64,000 nucleotides of DNA from Carboxylicivirga linearis (GTDB lineage Bacteria; Bacteroidota; Bacteroidia; Bacteroidales; Marinilabiliaceae), in assembly GCF_018271995.1 (NCBI RefSeq), contig NZ_JAGUCO010000009.1:62001-126000 (forward strand). The letters are read 5' to 3'. The notes under the pieces are model-generated. The model saw nothing but the letters and a program-made list of their open reading frames with translations, was not told where the DNA came from and ran no database searches. Position 1 is the stretch's first letter. Every line of letters begins with the position of its first letter. A program made the position numbers and the translations under genes. Shown piece after piece: positions 43,162-51,760 of the stretch.

Positions 43162-43926
43162 ATGAGGTTTTTTAGGATCATCAGACAGACTTTATTAAAT
43201 GATAATAAAATTCGCAGATATCTGGTTTACGCGGTTGGTGAGATTATTTTAGTTGTAATTGGTATTCTAATTGCATTGGCCATTAATAATGTCAATCAAA
43301 AACATAAAATTCATAAAAAAGAGCAGGTGTATCTGCAAGGTTTGCGAAAGGAGTTTCAAACCAGTAGAATAAAATTGGTGGAACTCATTAAAGTTAATCG
43401 TTCCAATTTAAATGGGGCAAAACAGATTATTACCTTTATTGGAGCTGATAGTATCCCATCAGAGAAAGAATTATCTACCTTTCTGTTTAGCACCTTGGCA
43501 TTTGATATAGCATTTAATCCCAATAATTCGCTGCTAAACGAAATGATCAATTCGGGTAGCTTAAAAGACATTTCGAGCGATCTGTTACGTATTCATCTCA
43601 CCACATGGATTTCTACAGTGGAGGATATTTCTAAACAGGAATATGATCAGGAATTACAACGAGAAAGGGTAATGAGTGTTTTGAGTGGAGATAAATATAG
43701 TATTAGAACGGCGTATGAATTGAACGGGGCAATAAACAATCAACTTGGATTGCCGCGCATGAAAAAGCACACCAGTAATATGGGACTTTTATCCTCAAAC
43801 GAATTTGAAAATAAGCTCTTTCTGTTTATTTCATCAGCTTATGCAACTAATGTAAATCATTACCAGCCATTATTAGAGGAGTTAGATACAATAATAGAAC
43901 TGATTGATTCGGAGCTTGATAACTAA
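43162..43926 (+). CDS. DUF6090-type membrane protein
   Basis: 254 residues. The N terminus RIIRQTLLNDNKIRRYLVYAVGEIILVVIGILIALAINN has one transmembrane helix (about 22-42) after a basic segment, followed by a helical domain with QVYLQGLRKEF and NSLLNEMINSGSLKDI. This N-terminal pattern is typical of a widespread Bacteroidota family of unknown function. The helical rest probably faces the periplasm. No special neighbourhood signal. Confidence 0.8.
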   Translation: MRFFRIIRQTLLNDNKIRRYLVYAVGEIILVVIGILIALAINNVNQKHKIHKKEQVYLQGLRKEFQTSRIKLVELIKVNRSNLNGAKQIITFIGADSIPSEKELSTFLFSTLAFDIAFNPNNSLLNEMINSGSLKDISSDLLRIHLTTWISTVEDISKQEYDQELQRERVMSVLSGDKYSIRTAYELNGAINNQLGLPRMKKHTSNMGLLSSNEFENKLFLFISSAYATNVNHYQPLLEELDTIIELIDSELDN

Positions 43927-44032
43927 AGGGAGTTTTCGTTAGTTATATGCAAGTAATCAATCCCTAAAGTCTAAATAATGTGGGAATGAACTAATTTGTA
44001 TAGGAAAATTTCCTGCTTCAGCCTTTGCTTAT

Positions 44033-44040
44033 TACATTTG
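44033..44040 (+). promoter_or_regulatory. Bacteroidota -7 promoter element for the exonuclease/DUF294 operon
   Basis: TACATTTG is an exact TAnnTTTG, ending 21 bases before ATG 44062. A palindrome AGGAAA-A-TTTCCT lies upstream at 44002-44014. Confidence 0.6.
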
Positions 44041-44061
44041 TGTGCTGGCAAAATTCAATTT

Positions 44062-44715
44062 ATGAAAGATTACATCCTGTTTATTGATACAGAAACTTCG
44101 GACAAACCGAACCAATGGAATTCATCCACTAAAGAGGTGCACAAGTGGCCTTATGTGCTGCAAATATCCTGGACAGTTTGTAAAAGTAATGGACAATTAG
44201 TGTTAACACGAGATTATTATATTAATCCGGGGCAAATTGAAATTAACCCAACAGCTTATAAAATTCATGGTTTAAATCTTGATTTTCTGAAAGAAAATGG
44301 AATTCCCAGGGAAGGTGCTTTAAAGCAGTTGCTTATTGATATTAATTTGTATCAACCCCTTTTAGTGGGGCATTTTCTTAAGTTTGATTTAAAAATGATT
44401 GAAGTGGCTTTTAACCGGGTGGGTGAATCATTAAAATTAGATAATCTACCTAAGTTTTGTACTATGCTTAATACAAGGCGACCTTTTGCTCCTGCTGATA
44501 CGCCCTTATTACGATTGAATGAACTATATCATTCGCTTTTTAATAAGGAGTTGAAAGATATGCATAATGCAAAAGTAGATGCACTGGCAACAAAGAAGTG
44601 CTTTTTTGAGTTAGTTAATCAAGGTAAGATTGATGATAAGGTAATACAAAGGCAACAAAAGCTTTTTAAAAAAGGAGGTAAATTTAAAAGTATCTTACTT
44701 CAACTTTTTCCATAG
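44062..44715 (+). CDS. DnaQ-like 3'-5' exonuclease
   Basis: 217 residues from ATG 44062. The DEDD(h) motifs are present: Exo I FIDTETS (7-13, Asp9 and Glu11), Exo II LVGHFLKFDLKMIE (about 99-112), and Exo III HNAKVDALATKKCF with the His six residues before the Asp. The substrate could be DNA or RNA. The start was moved downstream from a longer frame because the promoter lies between. Its 3' neighbour, 65 bases on, is a cNMP/CBS/DUF294 nucleotidyltransferase; exonuclease and DUF294 genes are often neighbours in other bacteria. Confidence 0.92.
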   Translation: MKDYILFIDTETSDKPNQWNSSTKEVHKWPYVLQISWTVCKSNGQLVLTRDYYINPGQIEINPTAYKIHGLNLDFLKENGIPREGALKQLLIDINLYQPLLVGHFLKFDLKMIEVAFNRVGESLKLDNLPKFCTMLNTRRPFAPADTPLLRLNELYHSLFNKELKDMHNAKVDALATKKCFFELVNQGKIDDKVIQRQQKLFKKGGKFKSILLQLFP

Positions 44716-44780
44716 TAAAACCTTTGTATTATTATGGTATTGTAAATGTAGTAGCTGGTGTGTCAGGTTAGACATGTATT

Positions 44781-46679
44781 ATGAAAGATAAAAAAGAATT
44801 CTTACAACATATTTCTCCATTTAATATTTTATCCGATTCAATACTTTCTGATGTTTCGGAAATGATGTCAGTTAAATCATTTAAGAAAAATGAAACCATT
44901 TATGTTCAGGATAAAAGCCCAATAAAAACGGTTGATATTATTGTACAAGGAGCTTATAAGGCTAACTTCTACGATAGTAATCACGTTCTTCGATTGGAAG
45001 AATTATACAATAGTGAAGATATTTACGGAGGTAGTTCCGTTCTTCTGAATAAGCAATATTCAATTCGTACAGTTATAGCGCTGGAAGATACAGAAGTGCT
45101 TACACTTGACAAGGAGGAGTTTAAGGCTTTGTGCAGGAGTTATCACGAATTCTTCGATTTCTTTTCAGATCAGTTTGGTAATAAAATGCTGAATGATGCC
45201 TATGCGCATTTTGTCAAGCAGAATACCATGTTTGAAGAGAACTTTATTGATGCTGATCTGATTTTTACGCGAAAGATTGATACTATTGCGCCTCGGTTAT
45301 TAGTTACTTGTTCTCCTGAAACCCCATTGCACAAAGTAGCTGCTTTAATGCGCGATAATGTTGTTAATTGTGTATACATAGAGCAAGATGAAGAGCTGAT
45401 TGCTTATGTGTCGAAAGATACTTTGATTAAGAATGCCTTAGCAAATGAAGTAAGCACCAATGCAGAAGTAATTAGCGTAGCAGAGACTGATGTCGTTACT
45501 ATTTCAAAAGATGCATTGGTTTATGAAGCGCTTTTAGCATTATATCCATCTCAAAAGGAATACTTATTGGTAAAAGACGGTGATAAAAACCTGGGGTATT
45601 TAAGCCGATATCGATTGTTGACCGAGCATGCTCAATCGCCCATGGTATTTATTCAATCGGTAAAATTATCAAATACTACCTTTGAATTAAAAGAGAAATG
45701 GGCTAAAGTTCCTGAGTTTATCGAATCAATGTTGGGGCGTGGTGTAAATGCCGAAATTGTAAACCGAATTATCAGCACCATTGCCGATGAGATTTTGTCT
45801 CGGGTAATAAACGGTGTGATTAATGAAATGCCACCAGCTCCGGCTCAATTCTGTTTTATGGTTTTAGGTAGCGAAGGACGAAATGAGCAAACATTAGCCA
45901 CCGATCAGGATAATGCCATTATATACGAAGACAAAGCCAACCTGCAACGAGAGACCGTAAGAGCTTATTTCCTTGAATTTGCTGATCGTATTTCTTCACG
46001 ACTGGATGATATTGGATTTAAATTTTGTACAGGTGGTTTTATGGCTAAAAACCCCAAGTGGTGTCATTCGCTTTCGCATTGGAAACGTAATTACGATAGT
46101 TGGATTGCTGAACCGGCACCAGATCAGGTAGTGAAGTTTTCTACTTTTTTTGATTGTCGTTTTGTATACGGTGATGAGTCTTTATTCGATGAACTACATC
46201 AGCATATGCTGGATTGTATAGATAAAGCTCCACCTAAATTTTCATATAATTTGGTAAGTAATACATTACAATACGAAGTTCCGCTAACTGTATTTAAAGG
46301 AATTAAAACCTTTGTAAAAAACGATAAGAAAGTATTTAACATTAAGCATGCAATGAGCACTATTGTAGATATGGCACGTATGTATGCATTGCGATATAAA
46401 ATTCAGGACAACAATACAGGAGTAAGACTTAAAAAGCTATATCAGGCCGGTCATTTTGATGAGTCGCAATACAAAGAATTGCTTAATGCTTATTATTATT
46501 TAATGGGGTTAAGATTGAAAAATCAATCGACCCAAATATTGCGGGATTTTACCGAAGCAACTAACTTCTTAGAGCTAAAAAGGCTAACTGCTGTTGAGCA
46601 AGCTACACTGCGTGAGATATTTAAGTTCTTAAAAAATATGCAGTGGGTTATCAAAGCCAGGTTCAATATTAATCGGTAG
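44781..46679 (+). CDS. cNMP-binding, CBS, DUF294 nucleotidyltransferase-like protein
   Basis: 632 residues. Order: cyclic-nucleotide-binding barrel (about 10-135, IVQGAYKANFYDSNHV then IYGGSSVLL), a pair of CBS domains (about 165-285), the DUF294 putative nucleotidyltransferase domain with LGSEGRNEQTLATDQDNAII (about 355-375), the Gly-Ser plus two Asp pattern of the GlnD/KNTase superfamily, and the DUF294_C substrate-binding domain (about 470-620). It therefore probably modifies a protein or nucleotide in response to a nucleotide signal. The target is unknown. Follows the DnaQ-like exonuclease. Confidence 0.92.
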   Translation: MKDKKEFLQHISPFNILSDSILSDVSEMMSVKSFKKNETIYVQDKSPIKTVDIIVQGAYKANFYDSNHVLRLEELYNSEDIYGGSSVLLNKQYSIRTVIALEDTEVLTLDKEEFKALCRSYHEFFDFFSDQFGNKMLNDAYAHFVKQNTMFEENFIDADLIFTRKIDTIAPRLLVTCSPETPLHKVAALMRDNVVNCVYIEQDEELIAYVSKDTLIKNALANEVSTNAEVISVAETDVVTISKDALVYEALLALYPSQKEYLLVKDGDKNLGYLSRYRLLTEHAQSPMVFIQSVKLSNTTFELKEKWAKVPEFIESMLGRGVNAEIVNRIISTIADEILSRVINGVINEMPPAPAQFCFMVLGSEGRNEQTLATDQDNAIIYEDKANLQRETVRAYFLEFADRISSRLDDIGFKFCTGGFMAKNPKWCHSLSHWKRNYDSWIAEPAPDQVVKFSTFFDCRFVYGDESLFDELHQHMLDCIDKAPPKFSYNLVSNTLQYEVPLTVFKGIKTFVKNDKKVFNIKHAMSTIVDMARMYALRYKIQDNNTGVRLKKLYQAGHFDESQYKELLNAYYYLMGLRLKNQSTQILRDFTEATNFLELKRLTAVEQATLREIFKFLKNMQWVIKARFNINR

Positions 46680-46694
46680 TAAAATGGTCTGATT

Positions 46695-47180
46695 ATGAAG
46701 AAAGATCAGATAAAACCTCTTGTTGACAGTGATTATCTGTTGGAAAAGTTTCCAGGTAAAGGAGGCTGGACTTATGCCGATATTCCTGAAGTAGCACCTG
46801 ATAAACATAGTTGGTTCAATTGGGTGAAGGTTCGAGGGTTTATTGATAATTATGAAATTCAGCATGCCCGATTAATGCCCAAGGGTGATGGCATGCTCTT
46901 TTTACCGGTTAAAACAGCAATTCGTAAGGCGATTAAAAAACAAGCAGGTGATACAGTTCGTATTATTCTATACCCCGATGATACTTCAGTAGAATTACCA
47001 AATGAATTAAAAGACTGTTTTGATTTTGAAGACCTTCGGTTAAAGGAAGCCTTTGAAAAAGAACCTGAAGGAAGAAGAAAAGAATTTATCGAATGGATTT
47101 TTGAAGCTAAAAAGGAAGAGACAAAAGCTAAGCGAATTGCAAAGTGTATTGATTATTTAATAGAAAAGTATCGTCTTTAG
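46695..47180 (+). CDS. YdeI/OmdA-type protein (DUF1905 plus YdeI C-terminal domain)
   Basis: 161 residues. The N-terminal half has PGKGGWTYADIPEV and WFNWVKVRGFIDNYEIQHARLMPKGDGMLFLPVKTAIRKAI of DUF1905. The C-terminal half has FEKEPEGRRKEFIEWIFEAKKEETKAKRIAKCIDYL, the YdeI/OmpD-associated helix pair. In other bacteria such proteins are linked to peptide resistance or stress, with no proven mechanism. It starts 15 bases after the DUF294 gene and is probably its operon partner. Confidence 0.87.
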   Translation: MKKDQIKPLVDSDYLLEKFPGKGGWTYADIPEVAPDKHSWFNWVKVRGFIDNYEIQHARLMPKGDGMLFLPVKTAIRKAIKKQAGDTVRIILYPDDTSVELPNELKDCFDFEDLRLKEAFEKEPEGRRKEFIEWIFEAKKEETKAKRIAKCIDYLIEKYRL

Positions 47181-47335
47181 GTTTCAAAAAATCAAGTATT
47201 ATACCCATGGCTGCCTTCATTGAATGTCGATAAAAGAACCGACTATTGATTTTATTAAAAAGTCTGGTTTATTCTTACCAACTCCGTTTAATATTTTGTG
47301 TATTTATTCTTATATTTATAAATAGCATTGATTAA

Positions 47336-48916
47336 ATGAATATAGATAACCAAACTCATAATACATCGCTTAACCAAAATAAGTTAAATGATAAAATACT
47401 AAAAAGGGTATTTTTAATTTTAACCATACTGGTTGTTCCGGTAATTATAATAGCTGTTGTTCGTTCCTATCTTATATCAGGAAATTTAATTACGGTTGGA
47501 CTAACCGGGATGGCGCTGATTATTAGCTTATCATTTCTTTTCTATACAAAATGGAAAACTGAATTAAGAATTCAGACTTTTTTAATTGTTCTGATTTCTT
47601 TGGCGGCCTTTGGTATGTATCATTATGGAATCTTTTCTTTAAGTAAATATGCACTTGTTTTGGTACCTGTTTTTGCCATTGTGTATTTATCCTACAAGCG
47701 GACATTACTATTAGGGGGGATTTCATTATTGGTTTTTATTGTTTTTGGAACATTATATTCCTTAGAATTAATTTCGTACAAAGCAGATGCTAATATTTTG
47801 GCAGTGATGCCAACTACATGGATAACGGAAGCTCTGGTTTTAATGATTATATCCGTTTCAATCAGTATTGTTGTCTATAATATGGTGAATGCTTATAAAA
47901 AGGAAGTTCTTAAGCTAAAAGCAAGTGAAGAAATGCTTTATAATAGTTTAAATGATTTGCCTCTTCCGGTTGGTATTATGAATAAAGATTATGAGATTCT
48001 TTTCATAAACAACAGTTTAGTCGAACACATGGGCTACTCATTAAATGATGGGGGCGATGTACAATCGATTTTAAAACTGGCATTTCGAGAAAATGAGAAG
48101 TTTAAGGAAATTATTAAAGAGTGGCAGATTAGTATTGATAAAGCCTTCGAAAGTCAAATTGTTCCGCCGGTTAAAGAGTACTCTTATTTAAGTAAGAATG
48201 GTGAGAAAAGAATTTCGGAGATTCATTATAGTTTATCAAATGATAAGATTCTATTGATATTTGTTGATCAGACAGAGAAAAAAGAGCGGATGAAAGAGAT
48301 TGTTAAAGCAATTGTGCAAACAGAAGAGAAGGAAAGAGGAAGGGTGGCAAAGGAGTTGCATGACGGTTTAGGACCTCTAATTTCCACAGCAAAAATATAT
48401 GCTCACAGTTTAACAAAAGTAAAAGATGAAAAAACAGTATCATCATATAACGATAGGTTGCAGCAAATATTAGATGAATCAATAAATGAAATAAAAGATA
48501 TATCCAATAATCTGAGTCCGCATATTTTGCGTAATTATGGACTAAAAGATGCCATACTTTCATTTGTTGAGAAGTTAAGACCTGTTTCTGGTATAAACTT
48601 TTCTATAAGTATTGATTTTCATAGTCAGCTAAATGAAGTGATACAGTTTACCACCTATCGTTCCATAGTAGAGTTGATCAATAATTCCATAAAGCATGCT
48701 GATGCGAAAGATATAATTATAAAGGTCAAAGAAGAAGATTCTAACTTGTTGATTGTATTTGAAGATAATGGAGTTGGCTTTGATTTTGAAGAAAATAAGA
48801 ATAAAGGATTTGGATTAAATAATTTACTTGCCCGTATTAATAATATAGGCGGTAATTTTGACTACTTTACTGGCCCTGATAGTGGGGTGGAGATAAAAAT
48901 AAACTTACCATTGTAG
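47336..48916 (+). CDS. Integral-membrane PAS sensor histidine kinase (second system)
   Basis: 526 residues. The N-terminal 190 residues contain about six transmembrane helices (for example RVFLILTILVVPVIIIAVV, LITVGLTGMALIISLSFLFY, WITEALVLMIISVSISIVVY), then a PAS domain (about 205-320, LPLPVGIMNKDYEILFINNSLVEHMGYS), HisKA_3 with His342 in AKELHDGLGPLIS, and the HATPase with EDNGVGFDFEENKNKGFGLNNLL. The sensor region is buried in the membrane and no periplasmic domain is seen. The response regulator starts 4 bases later. Unlike the first system, no palindrome is seen before this gene. Confidence 0.93.
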   Translation: MNIDNQTHNTSLNQNKLNDKILKRVFLILTILVVPVIIIAVVRSYLISGNLITVGLTGMALIISLSFLFYTKWKTELRIQTFLIVLISLAAFGMYHYGIFSLSKYALVLVPVFAIVYLSYKRTLLLGGISLLVFIVFGTLYSLELISYKADANILAVMPTTWITEALVLMIISVSISIVVYNMVNAYKKEVLKLKASEEMLYNSLNDLPLPVGIMNKDYEILFINNSLVEHMGYSLNDGGDVQSILKLAFRENEKFKEIIKEWQISIDKAFESQIVPPVKEYSYLSKNGEKRISEIHYSLSNDKILLIFVDQTEKKERMKEIVKAIVQTEEKERGRVAKELHDGLGPLISTAKIYAHSLTKVKDEKTVSSYNDRLQQILDESINEIKDISNNLSPHILRNYGLKDAILSFVEKLRPVSGINFSISIDFHSQLNEVIQFTTYRSIVELINNSIKHADAKDIIIKVKEEDSNLLIVFEDNGVGFDFEENKNKGFGLNNLLARINNIGGNFDYFTGPDSGVEIKINLPL

Positions 48917-48920
48917 ATCT

Positions 48921-49562
48921 ATGATACGTATTGTTTTAGTTGAAGATTTAGATTTAATAAGAGAAGGAATAAGAGTTTTAGTGTCGCAAATTGATGATTT
49001 TGAGATAGTGGCTGAATACTCAAATGGTAAAGAATTAGTTGATAATATTAAGCATCTGGAAGTTGACGTCATAGTAACGGATATTGATATGCCTGTAATG
49101 GATGGCATTACAGCAACCCGAAAGGTTTTAGCTTTTAAGCCCGACCTTAAGGTGATAGCACTTTCTTTATATAACGAGTCTCAATATTATCACGATTTAT
49201 TATCTGCTGGAGCAAAAGGCTTCATTTTAAAACAATCAAGTATCCATGAGCTGGAAGAGGGAATCAGAGAGGTTTTTAATGGTAACTCATATTTCTCGCA
49301 GGAATTGTTGCAGAATGTTATTAAGAACATGAACTATAAAAATGCCAATTCCAATACCCTTGAAGAGCAAATAACTGATAAAGAAAAAGAATTACTTCAA
49401 TATATCTGCCAGGGTTTAACTAATCAGGAGTTAGCTGATAAATTATTTGTTAGTGTTAAAACCATTGAAAGTAACAAGGCAAGGTTAATGCGTAAAACCA
49501 ATTCAAGAAATAATGTTGCCCTTATCTTGTGGGCCATAAAAAATAGGGTTGTCCAGCTTTAA
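48921..49562 (+). CDS. NarL/LuxR-family response regulator (second system)
   Basis: 213 residues. The receiver has Glu8-Asp9, Asp54 in VIVTDIDMPVMDG, and the Ser/Lys sites ALSLYNES and GFILKQSS; the C-terminal LuxR domain reads ITDKEKELLQYICQGLTNQELADKLFVSVKTIESNKARLMRKT. It is paralogous to the first regulator (38.3 kb). Operator copy 3 begins 5 bases after its stop codon, the same place as copy 2 has after the first regulator. It is the nearer candidate for control of the receiver/MCP genes downstream. Confidence 0.95.
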   Translation: MIRIVLVEDLDLIREGIRVLVSQIDDFEIVAEYSNGKELVDNIKHLEVDVIVTDIDMPVMDGITATRKVLAFKPDLKVIALSLYNESQYYHDLLSAGAKGFILKQSSIHELEEGIREVFNGNSYFSQELLQNVIKNMNYKNANSNTLEEQITDKEKELLQYICQGLTNQELADKLFVSVKTIESNKARLMRKTNSRNNVALILWAIKNRVVQL

Positions 49563-49566
49563 AATG

Positions 49567-49583
49567 TAGGGATTTCCCTAGAT
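49567..49583 (+). promoter_or_regulatory. Palindromic operator, copy 3 (after the second response regulator)
   Basis: TAGGGATTTCCCTAGAT, centred at 49573-49574. Preceded by AAATG as in copy 2. A -7-like TATCTTG, the same as that of copy 1, lies at 49626-49632, so the centre would be near -63 from the transcription start. The difference from copy 1 is about 22 bases, two helical turns. Confidence 0.65.
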
Positions 49584-49643
49584 AAAAACCAAGATTTCAC
49601 TGCTTCGCAAAAATAATTTCCTACCTATCTTGCACACTATAAA

Positions 49644-49658
49644 TAACGAACTTCGTTA
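49644..49658 (+). promoter_or_regulatory. Palindrome in the leader of the degenerate receiver gene
   Basis: TAACGAA-C-TTCGTTA, a perfect 7-1-7 palindrome 10 bases before the GTG start and just after the likely promoter. It may be an operator or a small mRNA hairpin. Confidence 0.4.
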
Positions 49659-49668
49659 TACATAGTTT

Positions 49669-50070
49669 GTGAAGAAACAACATCCAAATATAGTTATTGT
49701 TAATAGTTTGAAAAGCATGGTTGATGCTTTGTACGATTTTATTGAAAGCGATACTGATTATAAAATAATTGGTAATATGTCTGAATTTAAAAAGCTATTA
49801 AAATTGCCACAACTTAATGAAGTTGATATGGTATTGGTTGATACTATTATACTTGATGAAAATAGTGAAGATATAATAGAAAAGGTCAAGAAAAATAGTC
49901 CTGAATGTAAATTTATAGCTATCAGCTTGTATGATGATCAGGTTTATTTACAGGATTATTTGAAAATTGGTTTTTCCGGAATGGTAAGTAAAAACAAGAT
50001 TACCGAAGAACTTATAGAAACAGTTACTCAGGTGATGGAAGGTTTAAATGCTTTTCCGAATAAGAATTAA
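49669..50070 (+). CDS. Degenerate receiver-domain protein without output domain
   Basis: 133 residues, GTG start. The fold is that of a response-regulator receiver: phosphoacceptor-like Asp58 in VLVDTII, Ser86 in FIAISLYDD, Lys108 in MVSKNKI. However, the acidic pair that binds magnesium is replaced by Asn12-Ser13 (IVIVNSLKS), so normal phosphorylation is doubtful. No DNA-binding domain follows. The resemblance of ISLYDD and GFSG to the two nearby regulators suggests descent from one. It is probably co-transcribed with the MCP gene 11 bases downstream and may act as a decoy or adaptor. Confidence 0.85.
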   Translation: MKKQHPNIVIVNSLKSMVDALYDFIESDTDYKIIGNMSEFKKLLKLPQLNEVDMVLVDTIILDENSEDIIEKVKKNSPECKFIAISLYDDQVYLQDYLKIGFSGMVSKNKITEELIETVTQVMEGLNAFPNKN

Positions 50071-50081
50071 AGAAGGGGGAG

Positions 50082-51200
50082 ATGAAAGAATTTATAATTT
50101 TTGTATTGCTGATGATACCTTCCATAGGAAGCTTGATATTTGTATTACGAAAAATATTTAAAACATCGATGTTATTTACATTTGGTGTGATATGGATCGT
50201 TACTCAGTCCATTATTGTGATAGAAGCTTATGGAATTGGGAAAATGGGTGAGTTAATTGATTTTGCGTGGGCTTTCCCATTAGGTATTGGAATTATTATT
50301 TTAGGCTTTATCTATTTGGCAAAAAATTATAAAAAGGTGCTTGAGGATACTAGTAATTATATCCTTCGTTTATCCGAAGGCGATTTAAATGTAAAGCTGG
50401 ATGAAAAGCAGTTTAAACGAAAAGATGAGGTGGGTATTATCCTTAATTCTTTAAATGTTTTAATTACGCAATTGCGAGAAGTAGTAGGAAGTGTGCAGGA
50501 TAATGCTAACAATGTGTTGAGTGCCAGTATGCAATTAAGTTCCAGTTCTGAACAATTGTCGCAAGGTTCAACGGAACAGGCTTCATCGTTGGAGGAGATT
50601 TCATCCACTATGGAAGAAATAGCAGGTAATATTTCGAGTAATACTGATAATGCTAAAACAACATCAGGTATAGCCAATGATTCTAGCAGTAGTATGCAGG
50701 AAGTAGCTCAGGCAGCAGATGGTAGTTTTCAATCGGTAAATCAAATTGCTGAGAAGATATCAATAATTAATGAGATTGCAGATCAAACCAATATATTGGC
50801 TTTGAATGCAGCTGTTGAATCGGCACGAGCAGGTGAATATGGAAGAGGATTTGCCGTTGTGGCTTCAGAAGTAAGGAAGCTGGCAGAAAATAGTAAACGA
50901 GCAGCAGTGGAAATTCTTGAACTTTCTGGTAATAGCTTGAAGGAAACGGAAATGGCTCATGAGAAATTAAATAATATAAAACCAAATATTGAAAAAACAT
51001 CAGATCTAATTCAGGAAATTACGGCTGCCAGTATGGAGCAAAACAATGGAGTGGATCAGGTAAACAACGCGATTCAGGAGTTGAATAATGTTACCCAACA
51101 AACTGCATCGATGGCAGAGGAGATAGCCAGTAGTTCTGAAGAATTATCTGGACAGGCAAGGGGGTTAAAAGAGGCTATTTCTTATTTTAAGCTAAAGTAA
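50082..51200 (+). CDS. Methyl-accepting-type signalling protein without a periplasmic sensor domain
   Basis: 372 residues. Three transmembrane helices in the first 75 residues ([56 protein letters not shown]) have only short loops, so no periplasmic ligand domain exists. A HAMP-like segment (about 90-140) follows, then a coiled-coil signalling domain with tip [37 protein letters not shown]. No che genes are seen in the window. Its upstream partner is a degenerate receiver. The gene may serve non-chemotactic signalling. A terminator follows. Confidence 0.92.
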   Translation: MKEFIIFVLLMIPSIGSLIFVLRKIFKTSMLFTFGVIWIVTQSIIVIEAYGIGKMGELIDFAWAFPLGIGIIILGFIYLAKNYKKVLEDTSNYILRLSEGDLNVKLDEKQFKRKDEVGIILNSLNVLITQLREVVGSVQDNANNVLSASMQLSSSSEQLSQGSTEQASSLEEISSTMEEIAGNISSNTDNAKTTSGIANDSSSSMQEVAQAADGSFQSVNQIAEKISIINEIADQTNILALNAAVESARAGEYGRGFAVVASEVRKLAENSKRAAVEILELSGNSLKETEMAHEKLNNIKPNIEKTSDLIQEITAASMEQNNGVDQVNNAIQELNNVTQQTASMAEEIASSSEELSGQARGLKEAISYFKLK

Positions 51201-51237
51201 TTACACTATCGGGTAACTTTATTTTATAGGGGGAGTT

Positions 51238-51279
51238 GTAGGGCTTGCGACATTAGTTGCGGGCCTTACTTCTTTTTAT
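51238..51279 (+). terminator. Probable terminator after the MCP gene
   Basis: GTAGGGC (51238-51244) pairs with GCCTTAC (51263-51269) with one wobble, followed by TTCTTTTTAT. The loop is 18 bases, so the strength is uncertain. Confidence 0.5.
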
Positions 51280-51349
51280 ACTACCTTGAATGTTTATTAA
51301 TAAGCCGAATTTTATTATTTTAAGTGCATTGTTAATAAATAGGTAAATA

Positions 51350-51760
51350 ATGACTTTTTTATTCGTTTATGGTACTCTTTTGCACAAGGTAGATAGCAGA
51401 ATGGCTAACTTTTTAAAGGCTAATGCCAAAAAAATAGGTAGTGGTTATATGATTGGAAGGTTATATGAGATTAATGGTTATCCGGGTGTTATTAAGAGTA
51501 CAAATACAGAAGATAAGGTCTTTGGTAATATCTTTGAATTGGACGATACCGATATGGTTTTTAAAGAGCTGGATCAATATGAAGAGGTGGGGATTGAATT
51601 TAAACAACCCAATGAATACAAACGAGAGCAAATAACTGCCTATTTCGAAGACGGAAAAAATATGAATTGTTGGGTATATACCTATAATCATTCAATTGAG
51701 AAGCTAACCAGAATAGAATCTGGTGATTATTGGTCGTATATAAATAGAATAGATGGTTAA
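51350..51760 (+). CDS. Gamma-glutamylcyclotransferase-family protein
   Basis: 136 residues of the AIG2/GGCT fold: FVYGTLLHKV at the N terminus (the substrate-binding YGTL motif), GYMIGRLYEINGYPGVI, VFGNIFELDDTDMVFKELDQYEEVG with the catalytic Glu region (DxYE), and the final EIT type WVYTYN. The catalytic Glu of the family is expected at the Asp-x-Tyr-Glu motif and is present (LDQYEEV). Substrates in bacteria vary. It overlaps the next gene by 8 bases, so the three genes here are one operon. Confidence 0.88.
   Translation: MTFLFVYGTLLHKVDSRMANFLKANAKKIGSGYMIGRLYEINGYPGVIKSTNTEDKVFGNIFELDDTDMVFKELDQYEEVGIEFKQPNEYKREQITAYFEDGKNMNCWVYTYNHSIEKLTRIESGDYWSYINRIDG

Noticed and set aside
44299-44307. 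GGAATTCCC inside the exonuclease gene, resembling the operator core
   Set aside because: It lacks the outer G, the AGGG start and the TTAGA flank, and lies within coding sequence.
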